Below, one piece after another: positions 32,328 to 44,234 of a stretch of 64,000 nt of DNA (its first letter is position 1; the number at the start of each line of letters is the position of its first letter). The stretch covers positions 1-64,000 of the forward strand of contig JAKSYS010000150.1 of NCBI GenBank assembly GCA_022925895.1, written 5' to 3'. The position numbers were made by a program, and so were the translations under genes. This DNA comes from Fragilaria crotonensis. Lineage: Eukaryota > Bacillariophyta > Fragilariophyceae > Fragilariales > Fragilariaceae. Below the pieces are notes generated by a model. It was not told the DNA's origin. It did no database searches and saw only the letters and a list, made by a program, of their open reading frames with translations.

Positions 32328-34278
32328 TCACATCGCACCTGTGTGTTTCAACAATTCGGCTGCGACTTGTGTATGGCCGTGAATAGTGGCACAGGCAAGG
32401 GCTGTCTCGCCGTGGCCATTCTTGGCATCCACATCTACCGTATCATGTTGCAACAACTCGCGAACAACTTCCAAATAACCATGCCGACTGGCCCAAAGCA
32501 GTGGTGTGTAACCGTAGCCCTTGACAGCGTTCGCATCCACTCTCTTGTGCTGCAACAAATCACGCACCATTGGTACATCGTTCCGAACGACGGCTAGTGT
32601 CAGAGGTGTGTCGCCGTACTCATCTTTGGCATTCACGTTCTTGTGCGGCACCGACAATAGCGCACGAACAACACTACCATTGCCGCCCTTGACGGCACAA
32701 AAAAGAGCGGTCTCGCGGTGTATGTTGGCAGCGTTCACATCCAAATTCTTAGCCTTCAACAGTTCGCCAACAATCCCCAGATGGCCCAATACACTAGCCA
32801 AATGAAGGGCTGTTTCGTTCAGGTCATTGCAGGCATTGATGTCAACGTTGTTGTGTCTCAACAACTCACAAACAATGTTCAAATGGCCATTTCTGCTGGC
32901 TTCGATCAAGGCGGTGTTGCCTTTCGTAGTTTTGGCATTCACTTCCACCCGCTCGTGTTTCAACAACTCGCAAACCACATCATGGCGACCACTTTTGCTG
33001 CAAATGATAAGGGGAGTGTCACCGTTTCGATCTTTGACATTCACGTCAACCTCGTCGTGTCTCAAAAACTCACAGAACACTGCCAAGTTTTCAGACTCCA
33101 ATGCGAAATGCAGCAGGGGCATCGTGTTGAGTGGTGTTTTGCCATTGACATCCACTGCTTTACGTTTCAGTAATTCGCGAACAGTTTCCAAATGACCGCC
33201 TTTGCAAGCCAAATGAAAACAGTATGCGAAACGAAATCGATCTCGGACACTGACGTCTACTCTCTCTCGTCTTTCAACAGTTCGCAAATAACATTCCACG
33301 GGCTAAAAGTGCATGCCATTGCGAGGGCTGTTCTCCGCCTATGATTTTGAGCATTCACGTCAATGTGCTCGTGTTTCAACAATTCGCAAACAACGGCATG
33401 ATGACCGCCAGCGCTGGCCAACATGAGGGACGTGGTGCCGTCACTAGGACACTTGACATTGACTTCGATGTTCTTTTGCTTTAGCAGTTCACAAACAACG
33501 TCAACATGACCACCCTGGCAGGCCAACATGAGGCATGTGAGGCCATCCTCCGTTTTGTCATTCACGTCAGCAGTCTCTTGTCTTATCAATTTGCGGACAA
33601 CTTCAAGACGGCCGTGAGAGCTGGCCACCATGAGGGGGGTGTCCTTCCGTGACTTGATTTTGCATGTACATCCAGATCCTTGTGTTTCAATAATTCGCAA
33701 ACGACGTCTACATGACCGACAATGCTGGCATACATAAGAGCAGTGTCACCACTGTTGCACTTGTCATTCACATTCACACCCTCTTGTTGCAACAATTTGC
33801 GAACAGCGGCAACATGACCATGAGCGCTGGCCATCATGAGCGATGTCATCCCTCCATTGCATTTCGCACTGGCAATCAAATTCTCTTGTTTTAGTAATTC
33901 GCAGATAACATCCAGGTGACCACCAGCGCAGGCTGTTATGAAGGAAGTGATTCCGTCGTTATTCTTGGCATGCACATTGATCGAATCTTGCTTCAACAAT
34001 TCGCAAACAATTTCAATGTGACCACCAGAACTGGCCAGCATAAGGGGAGTATTACCATTCTTTTTAGATGTTGCATTCACGTCCACAGTTTCATGTTCCA
34101 ACAATGCGCGAGCAACGTCAACGTGGCCAAACAGGCAGGCCAAATATAGCGGTGTGAACCCGTGTTTATCTTTGGCATTCGCATTGGCGCCGTTTTGCAA
34201 TAGCCTACGAACGCCGTCCACATTCCCATCTTCGGCGTTCGAGAGCAATTGTCTATCTTTATACGTTAGTGCAGTCAT
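32328..34278 (-). pseudogene. Ankyrin-repeat gene, second subfamily, copy G (two frame breaks)
   Basis: Paralogue of gene F, starting at 34278 with MTALTYKDRQLLSNAEDGN and VRRLLQNGANANAKD. Ankyrin repeats continue to 32328 but use three frames in turn: about 34278-33660, 33660-33270 and 33290-32328. One frame change lies near 33660 (around the HAKSS/HGRTP junction) and one near 33275 (around LLKDERERVDV). Apart from these the repeats are clean and the last third is close to F (same KNLDVNAANxHRETALFCAVKGG). Some repeats present in F are missing here. Either a young pseudogene or an intact gene with assembly indels. Confidence 0.8.
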
Positions 34279-35161
34279 TTTGTTTTATACTCTATTCGAT
34301 GGCGTGTTGTGTGTTGGATGGAAGTTCAACAAAGGTCGTCTCGGGAATGCCATGCGAGGAACAAATGACAACGAAATCTTAACTTGAAATCTTGCACGAA
34401 TCTAAGCGCGAGGCATACAGTGTGCATTGTGCATGCATGTTCCATATCCCTCCATGCGCGTCGATTAATTCACGATTCACTTGTACCTATATATATATAA
34501 AGAATTCAAAATTCAAATTCTGACCTGTGGTACTGTATGATTGTATGATACTCTCTGACATGCTAAACAATACCACAGTACCAGGTTGACCCCAATGCAC
34601 GAGTATGCTATCGTTGCTGTGAATTGCTACCAGGTACATGTACCAGGTACCATTACTAACAACTGCTAATATCATACGTATGATACACTGAGCAAATTGG
34701 GTGCTGGCATTACCAGGATGTCATTGTTCCATCGTGCACTTCGTCCATGATCAATCATCGACATCATCTATCATTCTATCATACATCTTTCGACTGCGAG
34801 GGAACAATGGAAGCATTGTTTAGGTAGCACCTGCTGCTACTAGACATACTACCGGTCGAAGTACTCAACATTGAGCCACAGATACAGTCAAAACCAACGC
34901 AACCTGCGACCGAAGAGTTTCGCTTGGCATCCGCCGGAGATAGGAACTGAAAATACTGCTAAGCGCTCCATGCCTTGGTACTCGAGCGTGTTCCAAGGAT
35001 ACAACTGCACACACGCGGCGTAGATCTCAATGGGATCCGCAGCAGCCAACACGAATCGACACCTCCCAAGATTCAACGAGAGTCACAAAAACAGTGACAC
35101 CACCACGATGCATAACTCGACAAAAGATTGTAATTCAGATTGCAGATCGCACTTTTCTAGC
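34279..35161. other. Intergenic; start of the rhodanese repeat unit
   Basis: The first 250 bases match the 5' flank of gene F. From about 34900 the sequence matches parts near 36125 and 38130, the 3' flanks of the other rhodanese genes, so the repeat unit of that array includes its 3' flank. A short TA repeat lies at 34490-34500. Confidence 0.5.
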
Positions 35162-35641
35162 TTACTTGTCACCATATAGCTCCCAAAGCTCCTTCTCCGT
35201 CGGCCCACCTCCATTGATGACATTCTTGAACCCATGTTGCTCCAAATACTTCTTGGCATCGCTTCCCCGGAATCCGGCTGCGCAGTGTGTTATAATATAG
35301 GCACCCTTATCAGCATCCGGCAAGGGAATGGTACTGGTGTTTCGATCAAAGGTCAGTAGCTGCGCCCGGGGTCGAGTCTCGGGATTCGGAAGTGGTGCAA
35401 GTGCCACAGATCTCGCGTCTCCCGGTTCCACGTCAAAATTTGGATTGCGGACATCGACAATGACGAGTTTGTCGCCGGCGGCAGCAATGAACTCTCGCAA
35501 TTCGGAAGGACTTGCCATCCCAGGTTTGCGATCCGACGACGACATGCTGAAACGGAAGATTTGAGACGGAGTGTAAGTAGCAGCACGAGCAGCTGTAGGT
35601 GGGATAATGCGTCGCAGGGAGGATGATAAGAACATGTTCAT
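35162..35641 (-). CDS. Rhodanese-domain protein 1, with putative targeting presequence
   Basis: A 159-residue protein from the ATG at 35641; the upstream in-frame ATG at 35668 is less likely, because the presequence begins at MNMFLSSSLRRIIPP. Residues 1-32 are basic, Ser/Ala-rich and lack acidic residues, like a mitochondrial or plastid transit peptide. The rhodanese domain covers ~40-155: DKLVIVDVRNPNFDVEPGD, then ITHCAAGFRG with the active-site Cys near residue 120, then FKNVINGGG. Rhodaneses carry sulfur on this Cys as a persulfide (family knowledge). First of three tandem genes on this strand. Confidence 0.85.
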   Translation of the reverse strand: MNMFLSSSLRRIIPPTAARAATYTPSQIFRFSMSSSDRKPGMASPSELREFIAAAGDKLVIVDVRNPNFDVEPGDARSVALAPLPNPETRPRAQLLTFDRNTSTIPLPDADKGAYIITHCAAGFRGSDAKKYLEQHGFKNVINGGGPTEKELWELYGDK

Positions 35642-36398
35642 ATTGTAGGATCCTTTCTCTTTTTCCAATATTCTGGATAGCCGATTGCCAGTTTCCTCGA
35701 GAAGATCACAAACCTCTGTTGCAGGTTGCAGGAGTTGAATGCACTGGAGTATTCCACAAAAGCATCAGCGTTCTCGTTTTCATGATGTCGATGTTTGTGA
35801 TGATGAGATGATGAGTACAAGTACTCGGGTACCACAGTAGATGAGTAGTACTACCCGTAGATATGTACATACTCCGGTATTCCGGAGTACTGTAAACGGA
35901 GTATACTGGTAACTGGTAAGTGGTGGTCCATACGGTAGACTTGTAGCTTGGCGTAGGTTTATTCATATCATACGTGTACTCGATACTGTAGCAATGATGA
36001 TCGTATCTTGGGGCGCGTCTTATCTTGCACCTTCCACCGCTCCGAGTACATGTATCAAAGTTATCACCTCCCTATCACCAGTAGTACGCGTCGCGCCGTC
36101 GCGCCACATTAGTCATCACCGACGCAACCAAAGAGTTTCCCTTTGCCTTCCGCGTGAGATAGGCACTGGAAACACAGCACTGCTCTTTGCCTCGGTACTC
36201 TTACGAGTTCTAATAAGGATGCCCAATGTATTGTATACACACCAAGTAGACCGAAATAGGTTCCGCAGCAATCAACAGGAATCGACACCTCCAAGATACG
36301 ACCAGAACAACGACAGCACGATGATCGAGTATCCCGACACACAACTTAGTCGAAACAACAGGAGCTGAATTCCAGATTGCAAATCGCACTTTTATAGC
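35642..36398. other. Spacer between rhodanese genes 1 and 2
   Basis: Upstream region of gene 1 and 3' flank of gene 2. The part at about 36120-36210 is homologous to 34900-34990 and 38128-38215. It also holds many short AGTAC/GTACT-type motifs (35815-35900). No gene seen. Confidence 0.45.
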
Positions 36399-36779
36399 TT
36401 ATTTGTCACCATATAGCTCCCAAAGCTCCTTCTCCTTCGGTCCACCTCCGTTGATGACATTCTTGAACCCATGCTCCTCCAAATACTTCTTGGCCTCGTT
36501 CCCCCGTCCTCCGGCGCCACAGTGAGTAATGATATAGGAATCCTTATCCACATCTGGCAGGGGCAACGTATTGGTCGTACGATCAAACGTCAGTAGCTGT
36601 GCCCGAGGACGAGTCTCGGGATTGGGAAGTGGTGCTACTGCAACAGTCGCCTCGTCGTCAGGTTCCACATCAAAATTTGGATTGCGAGTATCGATAACAA
36701 CAAGCTTGTCACCGGCGGCAGCAATGTACTCTTGCAATTCGGCAGCACTCGCCACGCCGGGTCTGCGTTCTGAAGACAT
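36399..36779 (-). CDS. Rhodanese-domain protein 2
   Basis: A 126-residue single-domain protein from MSSERRPGVASAAEL. It has DKLVVIDTRNPNFDVEPDD, the active-site loop IITHCGAGGRG with Cys87, and FKNVINGGGPKEKELWELYGDK at the end. Compared with gene 1 it lacks an in-frame transit peptide. The upstream sequence still encodes a basic Ser/Leu/Ala-rich stretch in a shifted frame, so the presequence may have been lost by an indel or may be restored by splicing. Tandem duplicate of its neighbours. Confidence 0.85.
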   Translation of the reverse strand: MSSERRPGVASAAELQEYIAAAGDKLVVIDTRNPNFDVEPDDEATVAVAPLPNPETRPRAQLLTFDRTTNTLPLPDVDKDSYIITHCGAGGRGNEAKKYLEEHGFKNVINGGGPKEKELWELYGDK

Positions 36780-38410
36780 GTTTGTGAAGCGAAGAGGAAT
36801 GTGAGTGCGAACGGAGTTGAAGTAGCAGATCGAGCAAGATGCAGTAGCAGGGAGCGATGGAATTGTGTATTGTGTGTCGCAGGGAGGATCACAAGGAGCA
36901 TGTGCTCAATGCCCACGTGTTGGGAGTTGGGAGTTGGGATCCTTCCTTGTCGTCAGATCTTCTTGGATAAACAATTTCACGAGTACCAGGTACTACAGTA
37001 GCGTTGCAGGGTACTGCAGCATGTGTGATGGTTACCGTGGTGCGCGTTTGAATTCTTCTCAAGGTGCTCGTTTCGGACGACATTGGATGATCGAATGTGA
37101 GAGATTACAGACTACTATAGCTCTACTAAGAGTAGCTACAGAGTACAGGTAAGCCCATGTCCATCTAGAGAGGTATAATGCCTACATTGACAAAACCGAA
37201 AGGGCTGGAGGCTGGAGGTTGGAGGTTCTTTTAACAAAGTGTTTTTAGTAACTTTTTGATTCAAAACACTTCCCGGCGCAGATTTCGATAACGTGTTTTA
37301 ACTTTAACCAAACGAATTCGGCTTCGGGCTGCGGTAGTATCGGTTTGTAGGGTAAAGTGAAAAACATGATGAGATGATGTATGATGTATGGTATGATATG
37401 TGTTGACGTACAACAGAAGCCAGGCAGCAGCTAAGATTCTTGCCTGCAAGAGGACAAAGACCATACAGTTTACAAAGTCGAATTGCATCTGTGATGTTCA
37501 TGATGGTGACGAATGCAGACAACCATTTCATCAATGAGGGGCCGCCTTTATGAACCCCATCCATTTTTCATGAAAGGGTAGGCTAATATTAAAACACTCA
37601 ATAATGATGTTATACAGTTCTGTTATAGCCTCCGGGCAACATCTGTTTTCATTGAAGACTCCTTGGACGTTGATATCTTAAGCAAATATATTCAAACCTT
37701 GTGACCATCATGCATTGAGCATTCACCTTCAAAGCATGCAACCTTTCACTGTACCAACAAGGTCGGCCAAGTTTGGAAATTGATGTTTATAGCCAAATGC
37801 ATGCTGGGTTAACATAAGAAAACCACCCTAACCAACACTGGGAAACATTCTTCACGAATCCTGGAGTGGATTCCATTTTTCCTACCACAAGGAGACCAGT
37901 GTACTTGTGCCTCACCATTTGTATTCGTGTACATCTGCCACATCGGCCAAACAGTGTGAAGTACCACCAATCAGTCACTTTGTGCCCATCGTCCATGCAT
38001 CAATCATCGGCATCAACTATCCTTCTTTCTTTTTGAGACCATGGAAGCAAAGTTTAGTTACCACCTGCTGGCATTAGTGCTCAACATAGCGCGACAGATT
38101 AAGTCATTACGAACGCAACATGCAACCGAAACGTTTCCCTTTCCATCCGTGTGAAATCGGAAATGGAAATACGGCACCGCTTCGAGTCTTGGTACTCCTA
38201 CTGCACGTGCTCTCTAAGATGTCCACTTGTATACACACGGTGTATACCTTAAAAGGATTCGCAGTTTGCACGAATCGATACCTTCCAAGATTCGACGACA
38301 GTCACGAAAACGACAACATCACATTGATAGCGTAAGCCCGACACACAACCTACCGGTAGTCCGAGGACAACAACAGCTGGATTCCAGATTGCAGAGCACG
38401 CTTTTATAGT
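36780..38410. other. Spacer between rhodanese genes 2 and 3
   Basis: About 1.6 kb without a recognisable gene. The last 300 bases are the duplicated 3' flank of rhodanese gene 3 (near 38130). Several short frames look like chance. Confidence 0.45.
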
Positions 38411-38791
38411 TTACTTGTCACCATAAAGCGCCCAGAGCTCCTTCTCCTTCGGTCCACCTCCATTGATGACATTCTTAAACCCATGCTGCTCCAAGAATTT
38501 CTTAGCCTCGTTTCCTCGTGATCCGGCTCCGCAGTGAGTAATGATATAGGTATCCTCATCAACATCCGGCAGGGGCATGGTATTGGTGTTTCGATCAAAG
38601 GTCAGTAGCTGCGCCCGGGGTCGAGTCTCGGGAGTGGGAAGTGGGGATAGAGAGATAGATTTCGCGTCCCCAGGTTCCACGTCATAATTTGGATTGCGGA
38701 CATCGGCAATGATGAGTTTGTCGCCGGCTGCTGCAATGAATTCTTGCAATTCAGCAGCACTCGCCACACCCGGTTTGCGGCCAGAAGACAT
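38411..38791 (-). CDS. Rhodanese-domain protein 3
   Basis: 126 residues from MSSGRKPGVASAAEL at 38791. The frame is open further upstream to 39073, but that part contains no other ATG before MEHSLQF and looks non-coding, apart from a Ser/Thr-rich stretch that could be a presequence. It has DKLIIADVRNPNYDVEPGD, the loop IITHCGAGSRG with Cys87, and FKNVINGGG. The loop has small Gly/Ser side chains, as expected of persulfide-carrying rhodaneses. It is the copy closest to the propeller gene. Confidence 0.85.
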   Translation of the reverse strand: MSSGRKPGVASAAELQEFIAAAGDKLIIADVRNPNYDVEPGDAKSISLSPLPTPETRPRAQLLTFDRNTNTMPLPDVDEDTYIITHCGAGSRGNEAKKFLEQHGFKNVINGGGPKEKELWALYGDK

Positions 38792-39392
38792 GTTGAATCG
38801 AAAAGAATGTGAGTGTGATGGAGTAGAAGTGGGAGATCGAGCACCAACAGCAACCGAGGGAAAGATTCTTGCAGAAAGAACGTCAAAGTACGCGGGGATA
38901 GGATAAAGGATAAACAATGAGTACGGTAGAATCCTCTTTTTGGGCTTGATTGCAATACGTACCCGTACTCCAGAACCTGGTACTCCAGTACTAGTGTATC
39001 CGCATACTCGTACTACCAGTCCTAGAGTACTCCGACTACTCGAGTTAAGTGGAAACTGGAGAGAGTGTTCCAAGTATAGAACCTGGTGCCCGATTATTAC
39101 TCGGGCCTCGGGCCGGCTGCTTCGCTAAGCAGTAAGCAGTGATCCCTACTGAAGTATGATGCGACAGTATACCGTAATCATCATGAATCCGATGCTTTAA
39201 TCGATCAGATACAGTGACCTAAGCAAAAGAACATTTTAGCTCAATTAAGCTATGACAGTCCGTGTATAATAAGTCTCATTGGGTTTGCTGATGAAGTCGC
39301 ACGTATTTCCTGATGCATCGACTACCATAGAGGTTCTCCACAAGTCAATGCAACCCTAACGGGGGCGCGTAGCTTGATCCTGGAATAGAATA
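38792..39392. other. Spacer between rhodanese 3 and propeller gene 1
   Basis: About 39245-39350 (TCCGTGTATAAT, CTCATTGGGTTTGCTGA) matches 48485-48570 downstream of the second propeller gene. This is part of the large block duplication. No gene seen. Confidence 0.5.
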
Positions 39393-42169
39393 TTACCACA
39401 TGACGCAGTAATTCGGGTTGGCGGGCTTTGGCAAATCAAACTTCCACCCTTGATTGCCAGTGTCAAGGTCCGTAGACACCACTGAGTGACCCTTGAGTGT
39501 TGTCACATTTCCATTAAAGACAAAACTTCTCTGGGGCAAATATGCATCGGAGTAGCATCCATAAAAGTCTGCCGAATCGACATGAGAAATCTTGAACCGC
39601 AAGCTAATGCCATCGCGGGAGACATCGTACACGAAAAAGCCATCAAAGTTTCCGGCAGTTGATGCAGTGCCGGTCTGGGTCCAAGTGTCAATGCGGACCG
39701 GAAGAATCACAAGGCCCACTCCATCTCCGAGACTCAACCAGCGGAATGCCTTGTAATCGAACGAGGCATCGGTGTATGACCAGGAGTTCGCATCGGTCTC
39801 CACAGCAGCGCTCTGGATTTCTTTTGGAGAGGCGGGTTTCGTCGCGTCGAAGAGGGAAATCTTGACTCCGAGGACTGTGCCGTTCTCGTCGGCTTCCTCC
39901 CCGACTCCAACCAGCAAGGTGTTGTTTTCGTTGATTGAGTGGATGTAGGAAGAGAATCCGGTGATCACCAACTCGCCAAGGACAGACGGGTCAGATGGGT
40001 TCAAATCGAGCACATAGAACGGATCAGTTTGGAGGAAGGTGACTGAAAGAGTAGAACAAGTTTAACGTTATTGAAAATGCGAGCACGACAAAACACGCGA
40101 CAGAATCGTTAAACTCACCAGCGTATGCAATGCGTCCAAAGTAGTTGATAGCCGTGATGCTTTCGCCCTCCGTGCCAAGATCGGAGATGCGAAAACTTCC
40201 TCCAACAGTTCGCCTTCCGCAGTAGGAAGCTTCAAGATGATCACTTGGTTCTGAGTAATGGAAAGAGGTACAGGCCACGCGAAACCGCCTGGAGCGGATA
40301 CCGTGCCGCCATCAGTGGAGTTTGTTGCGTTCGTCGACGTTGTTGCGCCCGTGACGTTTGTTGATCCCGTCGAATCGCCAACGGTACTGTTGGAATCAAC
40401 AGGGGTTGGTTCGACCACATCCGAAAACCAGGACTGGATTGTAGTTGCGACTCGAAGGTAACCATCATATATGCTGAGGGTATTGGTTGAGGATGTAACC
40501 AGGGAACGAACCGATGATTGCAGGGGACGCGGTTGTTCCGTCGATGCTAAAGCCCAGCAAGTAGGTGCTTTGACTGGTTCCTCCCAAATCACGGTTCCAC
40601 TCCCATCCCTGGGCTGCAAATACAACCCACCCGTCAATGGTGTAAGTGTACCCCAACTGGATGGAGTAAGTGCACCTGCACTAGATAGCTCAATGTCATC
40701 TCCTTCGACCACATCGGCAACCGAAAGGAAATCAAACTAGTATACGCTTGGATGGCACCGCCAGCGTTGGCCTGCTCCACAACGGCAGTGTTGTTTCCGT
40801 ACTGAGTGCCCCAGGCGAAATCTTTGGAATCTTGGATGGTCCATGGGCGTTGATGTCCTTGATCATCAACTCCACAAAGCCATCAACGAGCAGCTCGGCC
40901 TTTTTAGCGGCAGCCGCTCGATAATTGCTGTCCGTCAAGTTGACAAATGCATCGTTCATAATGTACAATGGTTCCACTATGGAATAGAAGTCAAAGCCAC
41001 AGGTTGTCACAAGGTAGATGTCATCTCCAATGGCACGTGCATCTCGGAAAGACCCGTGGACATCTTTCACCGATTTCAATGTCAATGGTGGCGTTGTGCC
41101 GAAGACCATGACTCTTGTTGCATACGCATCGTACGAGCAGGCAGATGTGATGTTTTCTCCGCAACAACTTCAGGACCATAGCCACTGACGTAGAGGATGA
41201 GATTGTCATTCTCGAGCGACAGTCCTGTAATCCATGGCTTGGAATCCATGGCATCATGGCATCACCCATGCCCATGCTGCCGTCAGTGGCATAGCCATCA
41301 CCCATCCCCGTGCTACGGTTGAAAGCATTGCCACCACCCATACCCATGCTACCACTGGAAGCATTGGCAGCCATCTCAATTCTCTGGCTCTCACGTTGGA
41401 TTCTGCAATTGGCGGTAAGGTGTAGTTGGTAACGTACGCACCGGTGGCAGCTTCCCAAACCACTACTGCATCGCCGTAGACTGCATAGACGTAGGTACCA
41501 TCTGATTTGACCATGTCAGCCTCATCCACGCCGTCGACCTGGTTGTTGGTTTCAAAGTCTGTTGCTCCTGCAGCCGATTCGCCCCTTCCTCCGGCGCCAG
41601 GTGGGCCAGCACTTGCCGCGTTATCTGCAGTTGCTTCATCACCCTCTGCAACTGCACCCACATCCATCATTGGTCCTTCGTAAATATATGTGTAGCGGCC
41701 GTACTGAATTTGATCCTCGATGAACCCGTTGATGAAAAATTTCACTGCCTCAGCAAGATCAGCCTTGAGGTCATCCTCGTTGTCGTATCCTTCAAGTACG
41801 TCGGGTGAGAGAAGATCCATGGTGACATTGAAGGCCCTGCCAGACGACTGGAACTTGACACGGGCGGTGGTCTCCGATGCAGTATCATCTTCAGTTTCGT
41901 CTGAAGTGCTAGAAGGGGGGCTCGGACTTGGCTCGGATGGACTGCTATTGCTGCCATCGCCTTGTCCCTGAGCAAGCGAAGCAGAAGACGATGACTCATT
42001 GCTGCTGGGACGAGTGAGACCGACCACAAGACCAACAATCAGTCCAATGACAAGCAAAACCAAAATGACAATGCCGAAGGTACGACGACGCTTCCTTTGG
42101 TCAGCTCCACCTGTTCAGGCTCCTGCTGCTGAGGCGGCGGCTCTTGTCCCTTTTCAAGTCGTCTGCCAT
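39393..42169 (-). pseudogene. Membrane-anchored beta-propeller protein, copy 1 (many frame breaks)
   Basis: Paralogue of the gene at 48618-51270. From the ATG at 42169 the coding similarity runs to 39393 but must switch frame at least seven times, starting within the first 20 codons; few in-frame stops are seen. Recognisable parts are the transmembrane stretch with GLIVGLVVGLTRP, NNQVDGVDEADMVKSDGTY (first propeller strand signature), and the C-terminal 206 residues still open from 40013. The single 76-bp intron (40043-40118, GTGAG...TTTCAG on the minus strand) is in exactly the same place as in the intact copy. A Met/Gly-rich stretch near 41270-41370 expanded here and is absent in the other copy. 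Probably a young pseudogene, or a copy damaged by assembly indels. Confidence 0.85.
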
Positions 42170-42623
42170 TGTGCTCGTTTTCTTTCTCAATAAAAAAATA
42201 GTAAAATGTGATGGGATGCGAGCCGGTGGGCGGATTTGTCTCGGATAAACGTGGGATAACCGAATAGACGATACCTTTCTTGACACGCAATGGAGTTCGG
42301 GTTCGAGCTTTTTGTGGGACTGTTTTCTGGAGAAACCGAACGTGACTCCACGAATTAAATCCTTAACTCTAGATGGAATCGATCGTGCATGTTAGTACCG
42401 GATGGACACTTCTGTGAACCGGTTCGTTCTAAGTAAAATGGGAGAGTTGACAGTTGACAGGGTGCTAGGCTATGTCGTCTATATGCGTATATCGGTATAT
42501 CATTCACATCGTGCTGCGAGTAGAAATAGTCTACTATATGTCATACGAAGTACGAAGCCCATAGCAGGGCAAAATGAAACAAAAACAAAACAAAGATTCC
42601 TAAGCGACTTTATGATTGTCAGG
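42170..42623. other. 5' flank of propeller gene 1, shared with copy 2
   Basis: About 42291-42440 matches 51370-51520 (shared TTCGGGTTCGAGC, CACGAATTAAATCC, GTGAACCGGTT). Homology stops near 42440 and 51520, marking one edge of the block duplication. The promoter was copied with the gene. Confidence 0.6.
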
Positions 42624-43387
42624 TAGAGCATTCTCTATGGTTGAGGGTACGTCAAAATCTGACCCTAGGGTCAGATGAATATACCCTTTTAAAAATGAAA
42701 AATTGAGCATTCTCTATCGTTGACCCCTTTTCTACTGACGTACTGGTCTTTTCCTACACTACCCGGCAGACTTCTCGAGTCTCATCATCTCATCATTGAA
42801 GTGACGAGAGTCGTAGAGCCGACAACAAAAACAACACATACAGTGGCTACGTGCCTTTTTTTGCTTCGGGGAGCGCGTTGAGGCAGACTAGTTGATGTCG
42901 GAGTTCGTTCGACAGCGTCTGATGCGCTGTTTTCACTGGTACGTGCCGTCTTCTTGTTTTGGGGAGAGCGTCGAGGCGGATGTGTCGTTGGAGTTCATCC
43001 GACAGCATCCGATTCACTGTTGGCGCTACCGGTAGTATGATAGTAATACTAGTACATGACGCCTTCGTCTTGTTGCTTCGGGAGAGCGTCGAGACGAAGG
43101 TGATGTCGGAGTTCAGGCGTGGTGATTTGGCTGGTATCAACAGGAGTATGAAGTGTGACTAGGAGGGTTTCAGTGGATGACGCGCAGTTTGACACGAGGA
43201 ATGAGAAATGCAACGATGTACCCCCAAATATACCTAGGGTCAGATTTGAAAATCTGGCCAGATTTTGAAATCTGACCAGGGGGTATATTTGTGACCCCCT
43301 AAATGTCAAATATACCCCTCATAGAGAATGCTTTTATGAAAAAAGTTGAAATTTACTCAAATATACCCCTCCATAGAGAATGCTCTA
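42624..43387. mobile_element. DNA transposon / MITE with 17-bp inverted ends and internal triplicate
   Basis: The ends TAGAGCATTCTCTATGG (42624-42640) and CCATAGAGAATGCTCTA (43371-43387) are perfect inverted repeats. If the outer TA is a target duplication, the inverted repeat is 15 bp and Tc1/mariner-type insertion is plausible. A second, inner pair lies near 42705 (GAGCATTCTCTATCG) and 43318 (TCATAGAGAATGC). Inside, three imperfect units of about 90-110 bases (42851, 42943, 43058) encode on the minus strand the recurring peptide ELRHHLRLDALPK. No transposase recognised. Confidence 0.72.
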
Positions 43388-44234
43388 AGATTCCGAATTT
43401 GTACTGCGCACTGCGCTGGAAGGATCAGAAGATCGAAGATCGTGATTTAGTAGTACTATGCCAAATATTGTTTTATGGCTCCGATTTGACCTTCAATCAT
43501 ATCACTAATCGTGTGACAACGTCGACATGACAAGACGACGGACGTAATTTCTGGAGCGCCATTGCCTCACGAGGCAACAACATGCTTTTTGCTCATGGAT
43601 GAGATTCTTGATGATCGATAGTCTCATTGGATTCTAGTAGTAGGAATACTTGTAGCAACAGCAGCAGCAATGAAGACAAGGACTTGTTGACAAATGCCTT
43701 GTTGCTTTGATCCACTCAAATGTGATTGCAAGTCAACAGCTGGGCCAAACCATTGCCTAGCTTGAAGGAATTAATTGCAATAATAACAAGAACAGTTTGA
43801 GCATTCAAGCAAGACTTCTGGGTGCTGTTGATGATGCCTTGTCATCTTCAATTTTGAAAGGTGCACCTGAAGGAAGTGTCAGACAATCTCTAGCCTTTGC
43901 TTTCTAGTGGGGATTTTCCACATCAACCAATACTGGGCATTCCTCAACTTTCATGATTCTGCCTTGAAGGTCTTTCAAAGCACAGTTGCAAGTGCAAATG
44001 TACCAGCAGTTGCTACAAGTACATTGCTTGTTGAAATGTTTCTGTGCAATGAAAGATCTTGTAACAATGGAAATCAGACAATGACAACTGATAAATACTT
44101 GGTGCTCACAGATTGCTACCTCAAGTACTCGGAGGTCATAGTAGCTAGTCAAACAATGGAAGAACTCCGAATGCATGTCGTCCTAGAAGAAGAAGTCGTA
44201 AGCTATTTGCTACTCACCATCTTTATCGCCATAT
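43388..44234. other. Intergenic, nothing recognised
   Basis: Contains a 119-residue frame on the plus strand (43907-44266) with no similarity I can name; it runs into the 58-bp repeat and may be chance. Simple GCAGCAG-type tract near 43660. Confidence 0.4.

Noticed and set aside
38411-39073. A 220-residue version of rhodanese 3 starting at 39073
   Set aside because: The extra N-terminal part has no counterpart in its paralogues and reads like non-coding DNA with Tyr/Ser/Thr chance content.
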